The notes under the pieces are model-generated. The model made no database searches, was not told where the DNA came from, and worked only from the letters and a program-made list of their open reading frames with translations. Shown piece by piece: positions 1 through 11,442 of a stretch of DNA of 64,000 nucleotides (within the stretch, counting starts at the first letter, position 1; the number at the start of each line of letters is the position of its first letter). The position numbers were made by a program, and so were the translations under genes. The DNA is from Lottia gigantea (taxonomy: Eukaryota > Mollusca > Gastropoda > Lottiidae): the NCBI RefSeq assembly GCF_000327385.1, contig NW_008707077.1:488704-552703 (forward strand), written 5' to 3'.

Positions 1-546
1 AATGCAACATTATTATTATTTATATACAAAATGGTCTGTACCAACAAATTGTACACCACTTTCATTCTAACAAATTAAAAAGTTCTATTTTTATACGCTT
101 TTGCTTACTGAAATTTGTGTCAGAATGCATCGAATCTTATCATATTTTTCAAAAATTCTTTTTGGAACTCTCTTAGACACTTCATGGGAGGCCCCCACCC
201 CCATTTAATCAGCTCCCTAAAAGCATTAAGAAAAAGAATCCAAACAATCAAGACAATTCCATTTATCAAAATCTCGTCCAAAGTATGGCAAAGTCGAGAG
301 TAAAAGATGTGCAGTAGTAGACTCCTATAAAGACAAGTTCCATCAGGTGTTTCGAAAAGAGAAAGCATAGTCGCCACTACCACAATGGTAAAATCATGAT
401 ATACAACCAAATCAACTGACAATAATAAAATGCTACTGACTGAACATTCATAACGTTTAGTGTATCATTTTCATGACAGATACTCACAAGACTATCACGA
501 AACATACCATACATTTTAAATACATATAATAACGAACAGTACCTAC
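1..546 (-). other. intron of the guanylate cyclase gene, no exon seen
   Basis: This is the sequence downstream of the donor that ends the cyclase exon at 547 (the minus strand reads tctg|gtaggt). The rest of the cyclase domain should be encoded by later exons, but no stretch here on either strand resembles it. They must lie left of the window. Short open frames here (about 60 and 100 codons) have no recognisable composition or motif. Confidence 0.7.
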
Positions 547-2245
547 CAGAAGCTACCATATAAGCATCACCAATTGTTTCAACCTTGTACACATCATATA
601 GCTCGATTCTCGAATCAAAACACATATAGAGTTCATTGAGTAGGCTCACAACTTCCATAGGACTTCCCGCTGCCGAAATACTTGTAAATCCAACAATGTC
701 AGAGAAAAATATTGTAACTTCTTCATAAGACTCCGCATCTACACATTGACCATGTTTTAATTGTTCTGCCACAGGTTTGGGAAGCATCTGATATAGTAAC
801 GACTCGGTCCTCATTCTTTCCTTGCTAAGCTGTGCTGTTTGATCCGCCAAACTGAGAGCATATTTCTGAATATTAGAAACAAGTGCCCTTACGCTGATGA
901 TAATCAAAGGGCAAATAATGAGAACAATACACAATATGAAACCACTAATTGCAATACTTTGAGTATCATCAGCTAAATTGTCGCCAACCGATTGAATAAT
1001 GATTTCAGCCAAACCGTTTTGAACCTCGAACACCATGTCTAAGTATAAACTCATTGTCTGAAACCAATAAAAACTGGTTTTTAACGACCCTGTCTGAATG
1101 GTTTGGTTGTTCTGTGTAATTTCTGTTCGCATTTCTTGGATTTTCAAAGATATATTCCCGTAATCTTTATCAGTAGCCTGGAGCATCAGGGTTTGAACAT
1201 CACTGGAAAATAGCGTCGCTGATTCATAATTACCGATTCCCAGACTCTTAGCCTTTAGATACCACTGATAGTCTTCAAAATGTTCGAAATAACCTTTCAT
1301 GTAAAAAATACTTCCCAAAGTTCGTTCAATTCCATTATAATTTTTACTGATGATCAACAACTGATAGGACACAAGCAACTTCCAATCGTCTCCTTTTTGG
1401 GAAAATTGGATTGCTTTATACAGCCATTCAATGAAAGCAACCACGATTTCATTGTAAAAGTTTAACTCGCGGCGCATTCCTGTGTCAGCCGTTCCGTCTA
1501 AAACTCCTTTTCTGTGTTCAGCTATCTGATTTACCAGATGTGCTTTTGTAGGAAATTTTTCAAAACGAGTATTTGTTTCACCTGGCCATTTGTTAAGTTT
1601 GTTTAGCACATCGGAGGTGGCTTTGTGACTGTCTACGAGCATTGCTTTAATAAGAATTTTAGTCTGCCCCCCTACAGCGGCTTCAAATAATGAAGAATAT
1701 CCTCTTTCACGTTGGAGATAATGTAACACTTTCCCAATCTCGATACTAAGAACGACCACGTCCCGAGTCTCTTGACCTTCAATAGTTTTCAACGTCATTG
1801 ATCTGACATCAAGTAAACAGAGGATACATAGAGCTAGAATAGGTATACAGGTCAAAAATAACATCTTAGCCATCTGAACTTTCTCTCCTGAAATAGGAAA
1901 GGGCTGGATTAAGGCCATTATTCTTCGGTTCCTTTGAATCAAAAATGTTAACGTTATCAAAGTCGGTGTAAAACAGACCAGAATCTAACTGATCTCAATG
2001 CAGACGTTTTATAGTATAATCTTATTATGAGAAAATTAGTGATATTACTTATCAATATTACTTACCAGTAGTTTTAACACCATGACGTCTACAACATGCC
2101 ACTGATCTTTTATACAGATCTCTGATGGACTGTAGTTTCCCGGTTTGGACCTGCTGGGATGACTTTTGGCTTGACAAAGAATCACGTCTGCCCTGGGATC
2201 CATTGCCAATTTGTGGTGTAACTCGTCTTGTATACATTGGCATTT
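547..2245 (-). CDS. NIT-domain transmembrane guanylate cyclase, 5' exons (gene continues off the left edge)
   Basis: Predicted to make cGMP from GTP at the membrane, with a NIT sensor between two membrane segments. I place two exons on the minus strand: 2066-2245 (ATG at 2243, two bases after a ttttccag acceptor) and 547-1887. They join in frame: act act g | ga gag aaa. That gives about 506 residues: a basic, Ser/Gln-rich N-terminus (1-64), membrane segment one (about 68-86), a NIT-like helical sensor (about 90-365, with the family motif LQRERGYSS), membrane segment two (about 372-395), a signalling helix ([20 protein letters not shown]) and the first part of the cyclase domain. Both metal-binding aspartates are visible ([12 protein letters not shown] and [14 protein letters not shown]); the glutamate of ETIGD favours GTP over ATP. 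There is no kinase-homology domain. A longer in-frame start at 1960 exists, but the acceptor at 1888 fits better. The acceptor before the ATG implies an upstream 5' exon. NIT guanylate cyclases are known in spiralians, where they have been linked to nitric oxide signalling. Confidence 0.92.
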
Positions 2246-3525
2246 CTGGAAAATAAGTAATTAATTTCTACATGTCTTATGTGAAATTGCTCACAATCAG
2301 ACTGTATGCTACAGGTAGTGTAAGTTTAAAATGATTTCTTGACGGTCTAAATCGAAAACATTGTTGACTAACGCTGATCTCCATGCAAAATCATTTTCAC
2401 ACTGTATGATCTTGCTTGTCTTCCTCAATTCGAAACGGAGCTGAAATCTAGGACGTTATATTTCAGTCCGTCTGTCTTTAATAAAAATCCGTACAAGCAC
2501 TACTACATTATAGGTCAACATTATGAGAAACAACTAAAGCCAAATTGCAAGAAACAGATTTTTAATGGGCCTACTGTATTTGTAATAAAATCCATTTTGC
2601 GCATTGTGCCTCCTTATACACCTAGAATGAACTACATGTACCAACTTACTAAAGTCATGTATCAATAATCACTATCCTTCACTGACAAAATCAACCAACT
2701 CAACATTCTCTGCTTAAGGATAAACTCTTTGGTAAAACACATTTGTATAACAAAAAGGTGATTGTATTGCTTAAGTGCGCGACCGATCAAAACACTTTAT
2801 CTTTCAGTGACTCTATAGAGAATAAGATGAACAATTAAAACCCTTTTTGGATAACAATTCTCTGTAAGGTACATTAAAACAATGAACCTATAATAGAAAT
2901 AAGCAGTGGCATTGATTTTAGAAAAACTTTAAAAAGTGCAAACCAATATGTGACCAGTTGACCGCTTTCTTTTTCTAATAGTTCCTGTAGAAAAAAACAT
3001 CGTTGTTAAAAATATAAAGCAACCATGTTTCTTTGAACTAGCACTTAGATTGATAATTATTTGTTAAATTACTTCCCTATTTCAATTCAATTCTAGGATT
3101 AAATCCAGTATTATTTATTTATTATGTTCAAAATATAAATAGATATATTTTTAGATATCACAACGGGTGTATTTTCTTAAAGAGAAGTCAGACAGTAACC
3201 AAATAGTATATGGATTCGTTTAAATGCTTCATTTCTTAATTGAAATAATTGTTCGGTTTGACAAAGAAATATTTTAGTAAATTGTATTTTCATGACTATA
3301 CATATAAGGTTTTATGTCAAAATTGAAAATCTCTATCATAAAGTCACAAATTATTGAGAAATATGACAAATCTGTAACACATCATGTCAATGTCATGTCA
3401 TGTTTTAAGTGGCATTAATTATTTTCATTGAATTGAAAATTTATGGAGAAATGTCAGTTTTACCTGCTTCTCCTGAAAATGCTATAAATGATTATTTCAT
3501 TCCATGAATTGTCTAGAACAATCTT

Positions 3526-3790
3526 GTATTTTATTCTTCGTGTACACCTGGACAAGGTTGCGAAAATCAAATATCTGAAGGGCCGATCTAGCTCTGTATT
3601 CTATTATTCGTGAAGTAGGACGTATATACAACTCCATTCATTTCATTTCATTTCTATTATTCGTGTACACCGGCACAATTTTGCTAAAGTTACCAATTTG
3701 GGGGGCCGATCTAACTCTGTATTGTGTTAATAGTCTACACCGGGACAGTTTTTCTACAGTTACAGATCTGTGGGGTCCGACTAGGTTTGT
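3526..3790. repeat. degenerate tandem repeat, about 70-bp units
   Basis: Three diverged units begin near 3526, 3646 and 3718. Each contains the order tgtatt..ttattcgtgtacacc, gg(a/c)ca(a/g), a short AT-rich part and ggggccgatcta(a/g)ctctgt. The middle spacer (about 3595-3645) holds a partial unit. Nothing is coded. Confidence 0.6.
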
Positions 3791-4860
3791 ACTTTGTTGA
3801 TAACTTACACCTTTCCGAATGTGAGGGGTTATCTAGATCTGGCGTATCTGCGTATCGATACTCGAGTCTTTCTTCTTACTAAAGTCCGAGATATCCACGA
3901 CGTGGCAATGGTATATATAATTATATTATCTAGATTCTGAAACCACTCGACAGTCACTTTAATTACTTTGTATTTGAAAGAAAGGGAATAGATGTCCGTA
4001 ACTACAAGGCTTGAAAGTAGACAGGAATCCAGTCTCTTGCTGAAAGACCTACTACGACTTATATCATATAGAAAACTCACAAAGAACATATTATCATCGT
4101 TTAACTACCAAGCTTCTGGTCATTTCTACATTGATATTGTCTATTTTTATATTTATTACAACGATTAGTGGGAAAACATTTTGTTTAAAAACTCAATATA
4201 AATTGATAGACTATTAGTTTCACGGTATTTTGAACTACTTCAGATTTCGTGATGTCATCAACTATTTAGCACTATTAGAATTATTCGTCCTGAAAAAAAA
4301 ATGTTTTATACTCGTAAAAGCTGATTTAAACGTTTAATCGACTTTTTATTTTAGTTGAATATGTAAGTTCAGGGTACAAATTACTTTTTTTTATTTGCAT
4401 AGCAGTTTTTTGCTCTTTGGACCGAAATTGCGTAGCATTTTTAACTTTTGTGGAGCAATTTCTTCTATGATAGTTGAAATTGTATAGCACTTTATTTTAA
4501 ATTTTTTTTAAATGATTCTTGATTTTATCAATTTTGATAACAGTGGAAAATAGAAAATACAAAAGAATTAGACCGTAAACCCCAAATGTATTTGCGCATT
4601 CCGCTTGACACTTGGGTTAATCTAAAAAAAATCTGTCATCGCAAATAATGCACACCCAGGCCTACATGTTTACTTTTTATAATATTTCTTCAATAATGGC
4701 TTTTCTGACTCCTGATATCTTCAATGTTATTTTCGAAGTGATGAAATACTTGCATTTGTCATGTTTATTCCCGTGACATTAACTCTAAATTTTCAAGGTG
4801 GCGCGCGTATGATTCTCGATTGAGAAAAGTCCAAACCAACCGATAATCTTTAAACCTCGG

Positions 4861-5079
4861 GTTTGCGGTGTTTCTTACGGAAATGGATATTTAAAAGTTA
4901 TTATTTTGTTACAAATAATAGTTACAATCGAAATACAACACCTATTTGTAACAACATAATAACAACTTTTAACAATTGTTAAATAGAAACCTATTGCGGT
5001 TTGCGGTGTTTCTTACGGAAATGGATATTTAAAAGTTTTTATTATTTTGTTAGATAGGGGTGATGTATTTCGATTGTTA
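4861..5079. repeat. small foldback element with internal direct and inverted repeats
   Basis: A segment of about 40 bp (gtttgcggtgtttcttacgg and what follows) occurs at 4861 and again, near-identically, at 4999. Between and after the copies, 4922-4943 (ttacaatcgaaatacaacac) is the inverse of 5055-5079 (gtgatgtatttcgattgtta). A second inverted pair lies inside, taaaagtta..gttacaaata against tatttgtaac..taacttttaa-like sequence near 4945-4980. Transcribed, it would fold strongly. It looks like a short non-autonomous foldback element. Confidence 0.6.
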
Positions 5080-7190
5080 AATGATTAAGCATTATTTTTT
5101 TCCATATCCATGCTGCTCTATTCTATCTCCCCGAAATGTCGTCTGCTATCCACTTCAGTATAATATTCCTTATTTAGCAAAATATATGACAACGATACTA
5201 TATAACAATCATGTCTCCTTTGATTCTGTGCCGACTTTCAGTCCTCGAGAAATTTACTTAAAGGTGCGACAAATTACCGGATTCTCATTGTTTCAGACAC
5301 CAAATTTTATAATGAGTTCATTTTCATTTATTATTAGAAAATATTATGTATCGCAAAAACAAAACTGCTCTACTGGCGAAAATTACATCGCATTTTGCCG
5401 AAAATTGTATCGCAAACTGCGATGCGATACGGCTTATATTGTTCTCTATAAGTTTAATTCATGCTGAAGGCTTTAGCAAACCTATTATTGTGCCCTTCTA
5501 TAAAGTCCAAATTACTTAAATCTGGCAGCATGCGAATTGTATGCAATCATATGGTACAATTTATTTCAACACGTAAGTCAAAGGTTTTCAACATGGGGTT
5601 AATTGATCAAGGATCCTGTAAGAGGTAATAGAAAGAAAAGGGTTAACCCTAACGTAAGTAGATCAAACCATCGATGATATGGTTAGGTCATCAATAAATC
5701 CACAAGAAAGTATAGCTGTATGAAATATAACCAGACATAGCCATCCTTCCGCTCAACTTTAATTAAATAAAAATCACTTAGTTTGACAATGTCCTAGTTG
5801 ATGAAATACATTTTTATACCTCTTTGAAGTACACAAACTGTTAAGCATGGACGTACCAGATGTATTTCCCCATCATGGAAATTTACGAATTAGAACTTTC
5901 TTTTGCAACCAGAGAAAGAAAATGAAGGTGAAGAAGACAAAGCCTTATGTCTCGTGCCGACACCAACAAAATGTAGTCAGAATAATAAAACATGCCTACC
6001 TGTATCATGTGTATCAATGAGAATGACAACACACAATTTAAAAACATTTTATATACTGGAAGAGCTTCTGGCATCTTTCAACCCAGTATTGATCAGTAAG
6101 TTCTATAACAAACAATGGATTATAGATGACAGTTTCAATCGACTTTTAGAGTGCCAATACTATAAAACAGAAAAAAATGGAGCGAGATGGAGCTCGGGGA
6201 TTGCGGTTGGATAAACATTAAAAGACATTCTTCTAATTATGTGCATAAAACTGCCGCTAGACTGATGTTTTATACTAATTAACTAGATGTCAATCAAGTA
6301 TTGGTCACATGGAAATCATTATCAACAATTGAAATATTGTAACAGCTGATTACATAAAACATCATTTTGCAGAAAAACGCAACTAATGAGGTTGAATGTG
6401 CTACAACCTCTCCAAACCACAATCTCTACAAACCGGTACCCCCTCGAAACTGACATAATTATTTGACAAGTCCCGACAGAGGGTCCAACTAAATCGACAA
6501 CCTTCTAAACCACGGATCGACATCAAAAAAGGGTCCCAGAGGGGTTAATCTATGATTAATCTATATGCATTTTCTTTCTATTTGGCTAGAGATATACTTT
6601 GTCCCAATTATTATCATTAAATTCCAGAAAACTTGTATGAAGAATGTAGAATTTTATCTTGATACATCAATATGAAGTAATATACAGATTCACACCTGTA
6701 GAAATTGGCAAGAAATAGAGCTTTACGTCAAATTGTCTGTTCATGATTAGTTAAATTAATGACAACAGGTAAAGCCATTCATTCATTTTAGAGGCATGTT
6801 TTTTTTTTCATTTCAAACTGTCAGACCCTCTGAATAGCATCACTGACAAGTTGTTGAACCATCCCAATAGATGATCAATAAGAAAGTTATTTACTAACAT
6901 TAAAAAGCATTATATAAAAAGATATTATATTTTGCTTCCAGCAACAGACAATATTAGTTTACTTTCTTTAATTTCTGCTGTGAGAGCCACCTAATTATTG
7001 TTCTTATTACAAGAAACTGTGTATCTTTCAATTGGTTTGGAGTGTACATCTCTTTCCTTGATAACAAAATACAAATGGCAGAACATTGAAATTTCAATGA
7101 CTTTTGCTTTATTCTTGCTATAAATGATAAATGTATAAGGGGTAAATTGTCAGGAGAATTATTGTCATTTAATACTTCATAACGATTTCA

Positions 7191-7262
7191 GTTGGCATGG
7201 GATTTATCAAACTCGGGGATTTAATATTCACCCTTCAGGTTGATAAATCCTCATGTCAACCT
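7191..7262. repeat. imperfect inverted repeat (hairpin)
   Basis: The left arm 7191-7215 (gttggcatgggatttatcaa..) pairs with the right arm 7236-7262 (..ttgataaatcctcatgtcaac) with a few mismatches and an unpaired centre of about 20 bases. No gene is adjacent. Confidence 0.6.
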
Positions 7263-8152
7263 CATCAAAAATTGCAGTTTTAGAATATACAGTGATTTTA
7301 TTATAATGTTAAAGGGCATTTCATAATAATTGAACAATATTTCAGTCAAATTCCTGTTTGGCTGAAAAAGTATGAAACGACATAAAACAGACTACATTGA
7401 ATATATTTTCTCCTGATTCTTGGAATTAAAATAAACAATTTTTCATTGAATATTAAGTCCTCAACAGTTGTAGTTTTTGCTGCCAATGACTCTATTTCGT
7501 CTAGTGAAATTACCTACACAAGTTATATTGTCATGGCAGTATTTACAATTAAAAATCGACACTTTTAAATTAAGTATGAGCACAAATGATTCTGAAAGGT
7601 TCCACCTATATCCTTTCAAAAAAGTAAATCAATTTATATTTTTTTATGAATTGACTGTTTCACAATCAGCACCGTCACTATGTTAATTAATCTACTTTTT
7701 TTTAACTAAATCCCGATCGAGTGGTAAATTTTGAAAGACTATTTTGTTAATTGCAGGTTGAGATATAAGCCTAATTATTAAACAGGTTCTGTTTTTGATG
7801 CTGGAGGTCACAGCCATTAGTATATTATCAGTTAACATTCAATGCTAATGGTAGCTTATTGTGAAACACTTTTTGAAGTCCACTCTGAACTTTTTTTACA
7901 ACCACGTATTCATCTGTGTTAACAAACTATTGTGATCAATGTAGGTGTCGAAAAAAATCAAATATGTACAATGAATTATTCAAAGAGTTTTCAAGGTTAA
8001 TAAAACAATAAAACTAAAGATCAAACGAACTTGAGTACAACTGCTCACAATCATACGACCCAAAAATCTCTTTACCGCACCACTACCAAATAAACTCATC
8101 CAGAACAAATTGTTTTTATACACAGTATCCAAAACATTAGAACTGTATCGAT

Positions 8153-8455
8153 TTAAAGGGACAGATTCACCATTTTCGACGCTTAATTTGATTTTGAATA
8201 TATGTAATTAGCCTTCAGAATTACAAGAAATATAATTAAATCGTATAATTCCTTCGAAAATACCTCAAACTAGGAATTTCACTTTCTTTTTCTATATAGT
8301 TTTTTTCTATATTGTAGAGTCTCACGAGTTGACATTTCAACTTTCACATACATGGATTTGAAGGCTAAAACTTCGACAAAAAACTGTGAACACTATTACT
8401 GATTAGCTTAGCTAAAGGTACGATTGTTCAAGCGGATGACGAACTGCCCCTTTGA
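8153..8455. mobile_element. MITE, TTAAAGGG-ended family, copy 1
   Basis: Non-coding element of about 300 bp. The left end reads ttaaagggacagattcacc and the right end is a diverged inverse, ggatgacgaactgcccctttgaa. The interior shares blocks with the element at 25415-25841: the gtataattccttc block, the tggatttgaaggc block and the ctgtgaacactattac block. The two are copies of one family. No transposase frame is present. Confidence 0.65.
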
Positions 8456-9484
8456 ATTACTTATGTTCGGTTGTATTTCATAAACGTATGGTACTGATAG
8501 CAATGAATCCAGACGTTTTGGCGAATTTATCGATGATCTTAAACCATTACTTTAGGTTTGATAGACTAACTCGAAGGAATCATTGGACCATACGATTTCA
8601 AACAGTAATTCTCATAGAAATTATCTTGTATCTTGTATCCAATCTTTTATTAGAATGTTTTTGCCAGCTTGCACAGGTAGAATTATTTGATTCTGTAACT
8701 TGGACAGAGAAGACAGATGTAGAATGCAAACACTATCAATCCATGTTACTTTCAGATCGAATTGTGATATATTGACCTCGACCTCTGTACCGTGAGCTTG
8801 AACTTAATCAAGGGTACATAACCAAAATCAATTACCTCATGAAAGCGATTAACTATTAGAAATTTAATTAGGCGAATCAATTAGCGGCTAATGGACATTA
8901 TTGGTCTCCATTTCATATAACAGAAACAGGACTTTAGCTTAAGTGTATCGGTTTTACATGCCAAGCTAGAAGTCTTAAGTAATGGTCTCAAAATAATCAG
9001 GACCGTCCTCGCATAACGAAAATGTAATATAAATGGTCATATGTGGACATATATTGTCCGGTTCTAGGTCCATGCAACCACATTTGTTAAAAAGACCAGA
9101 TATGAGTTCCCAATAAAATGTCCATCGGTCGCAAAGTAACGCCACTATCTCAAAAACAACAAAATCAGTGGCATAGTAGGCCTATACTATATTAAAGAAC
9201 AATGGTTACCTAGTGGTATCGTGTCCTATTCTGTTTGCTAGTTGGAAACGATGTTTCATTTGTTATTGGACCACTTAATTTTTATTCGTTGTATAAAATT
9301 ATAAATTTATCTGCTACTTGAAATTTTTTAAATAATATGTATTGGCTAATTCATAAAAATGTCTATCGACAAACCTATCATGAAATGTGTCATTGGCAGC
9401 ATTAGTTACAAAAAATGCCAATATCATTATAATGTCATGTCGGTGAAATATTAATTTAAATATTAATTATCATATTTTATTTGA
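8456..9484. other. no recognisable feature
   Basis: AT-rich sequence. A 107-codon open frame starts at 8452 inside the MITE end and looks random. I see no splice-bounded exon, RNA gene or repeat array here. Confidence 0.5.
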
Positions 9485-10420
9485 ATTTACAAGTCTATAA
9501 ACATCCTTACAAGATTATAAACACCATTACAATACCATACACACCATGTCTTACGAGACAGAAATTATCATAAGGTGGTTTTACAAAACAGAAATCATAA
9601 GATGGTCTTACTAGACATTGATCATCACAGGGTGCTCACAAGACAGTTAACACCATAAGGTGGTCCTACAAGACAGAAATCATCATAAGGTGGCCTAACA
9701 AGACAGAAATCATCATTAGGTGGTCTTACAAGACAAAAATCATTATAAGGTTGTCTTACAAGACAGTAAACATCATAAGGTGGTCTTACAAGACAGTAAA
9801 CATCATAAGGTGTTCTTACAAGACAGTAAACATCATAAGGTGTTCTTACAAGACAGTAAACATCATAAGGTGGTTTTATTAGACAGTTAACATCATAAGG
9901 TGGTTAATGTAACACTTTTATAAAATGATTATCATCATAAGGTCGCCTTATAAGACTGTAAACATCATAAGGTGGTTTTATTAGACAGTTAACATCATCA
10001 TTTTATGTCTTACAAGACATAAAACATCATAAGGTGGTCAATAAACATCATAATGGTTTTACAAGACAACTAACACCAGAAGGCAGTTTTACAAGTTAAT
10101 AATCATCATAAAAGGTGGCCTTTAAAGAAGATGAACATCATAAAGTGATCTTACAAGACGATAACATGAGGTGGTCTCATAAGACAAAACAGTGATTTTA
10201 AGTGATCTTACAAGACTATAAACATCACAAGGTAGTCTTACAGAGGATACACATCATAAAGCTAATTTACAAAACAATACACATCATAAGGTGATCTAAC
10301 AAAAGATAAACATCATATTAAGGTAATAAAGATAATCCTAATCAAAGATCACAAATTATCACTAGATGGTCATTTAAGTCAACGTCATGGTAGTCATACA
10401 AGACCGTACACCTTATTATG
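9485..10420. repeat. minisatellite, 30-bp unit, roughly 30 copies
   Basis: Tandem array of a 30-bp unit close to acaagacagtaaacatcata plus aggtggtctt. The centre (about 9600-9900) is well conserved and both ends decay, with insertions such as that near 9905-9940. The unit contains stop codons in each frame, and there are no unique spacers, so it is neither a coding repeat nor a CRISPR array. Confidence 0.9.
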
Positions 10421-11294
10421 AGGTATAAGTTATTTTTTCTGATATTGGGCAAGTCATCTCCTTCCACACGATGTCTATGGACAAGACAGTAAAAAAAGAC
10501 AGTCGAGATGGTACTTTATGTTTGTTTGAACTATTCTAGAATGACGGATGATTAAACTCATATTCCTACAGGCGTACCATAAAATTATGTAGAAATTGAT
10601 GATATTCAGAGTTGATTGATAAGATTAATATGATAAAATAAACAATTTATTTTATTCCTAAAATGATCAATGTGTCTTTTTAATTCCTCAAATCAATATA
10701 CATCCATCTCTATAGTACGACCAATTTTTAAATTCAGTCCATCCATCATTTCCTATAATTTGTCCAGGGCATCAAGAACTCACTCATAACAAGATGTATT
10801 CCATACCAAGATAACTAGAAATGGTTATCCATTATGTTGGAAATTGAAAGTCTACAAACGTTCATAAATCAGCAGCTGTTGGCAATTCTTTTCATATTTT
10901 CCAGTTGATAAAGTGTCTGAGCACATCAAGATGGACTAAAGTTGTGTTACTATCTTGTTGACTTACTACCTGCCCTTACGTATCCAGCATTGAGCTATAA
11001 GTTTTACATTACTATATCTACCATTGATTTACCAACTGCCTTTCAATATCCAGGATTGTTCTGTAAGGTGCTTTCCTACAAGATGGTACAACACTTTACT
11101 GTGCTCTGCGCTTTGCTGCACACCAGTAATAACGTCAACAAGCTGGTACAAGGCCATATTATGATGGCAGTCATAAAACTGATCTAAACGCAGACATACA
11201 AATCAAAGTAAGAGTTTTTGCTTGTATTGTTCATTCACCTGCAGCATTAGGCTAGGTGTTCTTTTAGCTTGCGAGGCATGAACCATACGCCCAC
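10421..11294. other. no gene seen; weak long-period repeat
   Basis: Two diverged copies of a segment of about 65 bp follow each other near 10955-11090 (ttgacttactacctgccctt and ttgatttaccaactgccttt). The 81-codon frame covering them is most likely chance. No other feature is supported. Confidence 0.4.
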
Positions 11295-11440
11295 TAACAG
11301 CTATCAGAAATGAAACTGTTCATCCGATTTTTACCAATTTCGAAATTGACTGAGATCCCATCAAAACATGTATACCAAGATTGGATAAAACTGTAGCTTG
11401 TAAACCAAATTTGACGCGTTTTTACTAATTCAATGACAAT
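11295..11440. repeat. left part of a ~160-bp tandem repeat, interrupted by the retroelement
   Basis: One unit of the repeat found in three copies at 16049-16531. Shared words are tgttcatccgatttttacca, the ccatcaa..catgtatacc block, caagattggataaaactgta and aaatttgacgcgtttttact. It stops after caatgacaataa, exactly where the next unit should continue. The Penelope-like element starts there. Confidence 0.75.
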
Positions 11441-11442
11441 AA

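Larger units (their letters stand above)
2246..8152. other. non-coding stretch upstream of the cyclase exons
   Basis: AT-rich DNA, probably the 5' intron and upstream flank of the cyclase gene. I find no exon with protein similarity on either strand. Open frames of 86-128 codons (near 3.9, 5.1-5.5 and 5.9-6.2 kb) are compositionally random and do not sit between good splice sites. The contents I can name are the degenerate repeats and foldbacks listed separately. Confidence 0.6.

Noticed and set aside
120-422. A 100-codon minus-strand frame near the left edge as the next cyclase exon
   Set aside because: It has no similarity to the remaining cyclase domain and no suitable acceptor in phase.
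377-1960. Long single-frame version of the cyclase start ([13 protein letters not shown].. from 1960)
   Set aside because: A strong pyrimidine tract and acceptor at 1888-1890 joins in phase with the donor at 2065, giving a better N-terminus. The residues before position 1887 would then be intron.
5081-5467. A 128-codon frame as a small gene
   Set aside because: It begins in a foldback repeat, has biased AT-rich composition, and shows no motif or splice signals.
9485-10420. Regular 30-bp repeats resembling a CRISPR array
   Set aside because: There are no unique spacers between repeats, no cas genes, and the DNA is clearly animal nuclear DNA. It is a minisatellite.
10942-11187. An 81-codon hydrophobic frame
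   Set aside because: It covers a diverged tandem duplication and its composition is explained by T-rich DNA.
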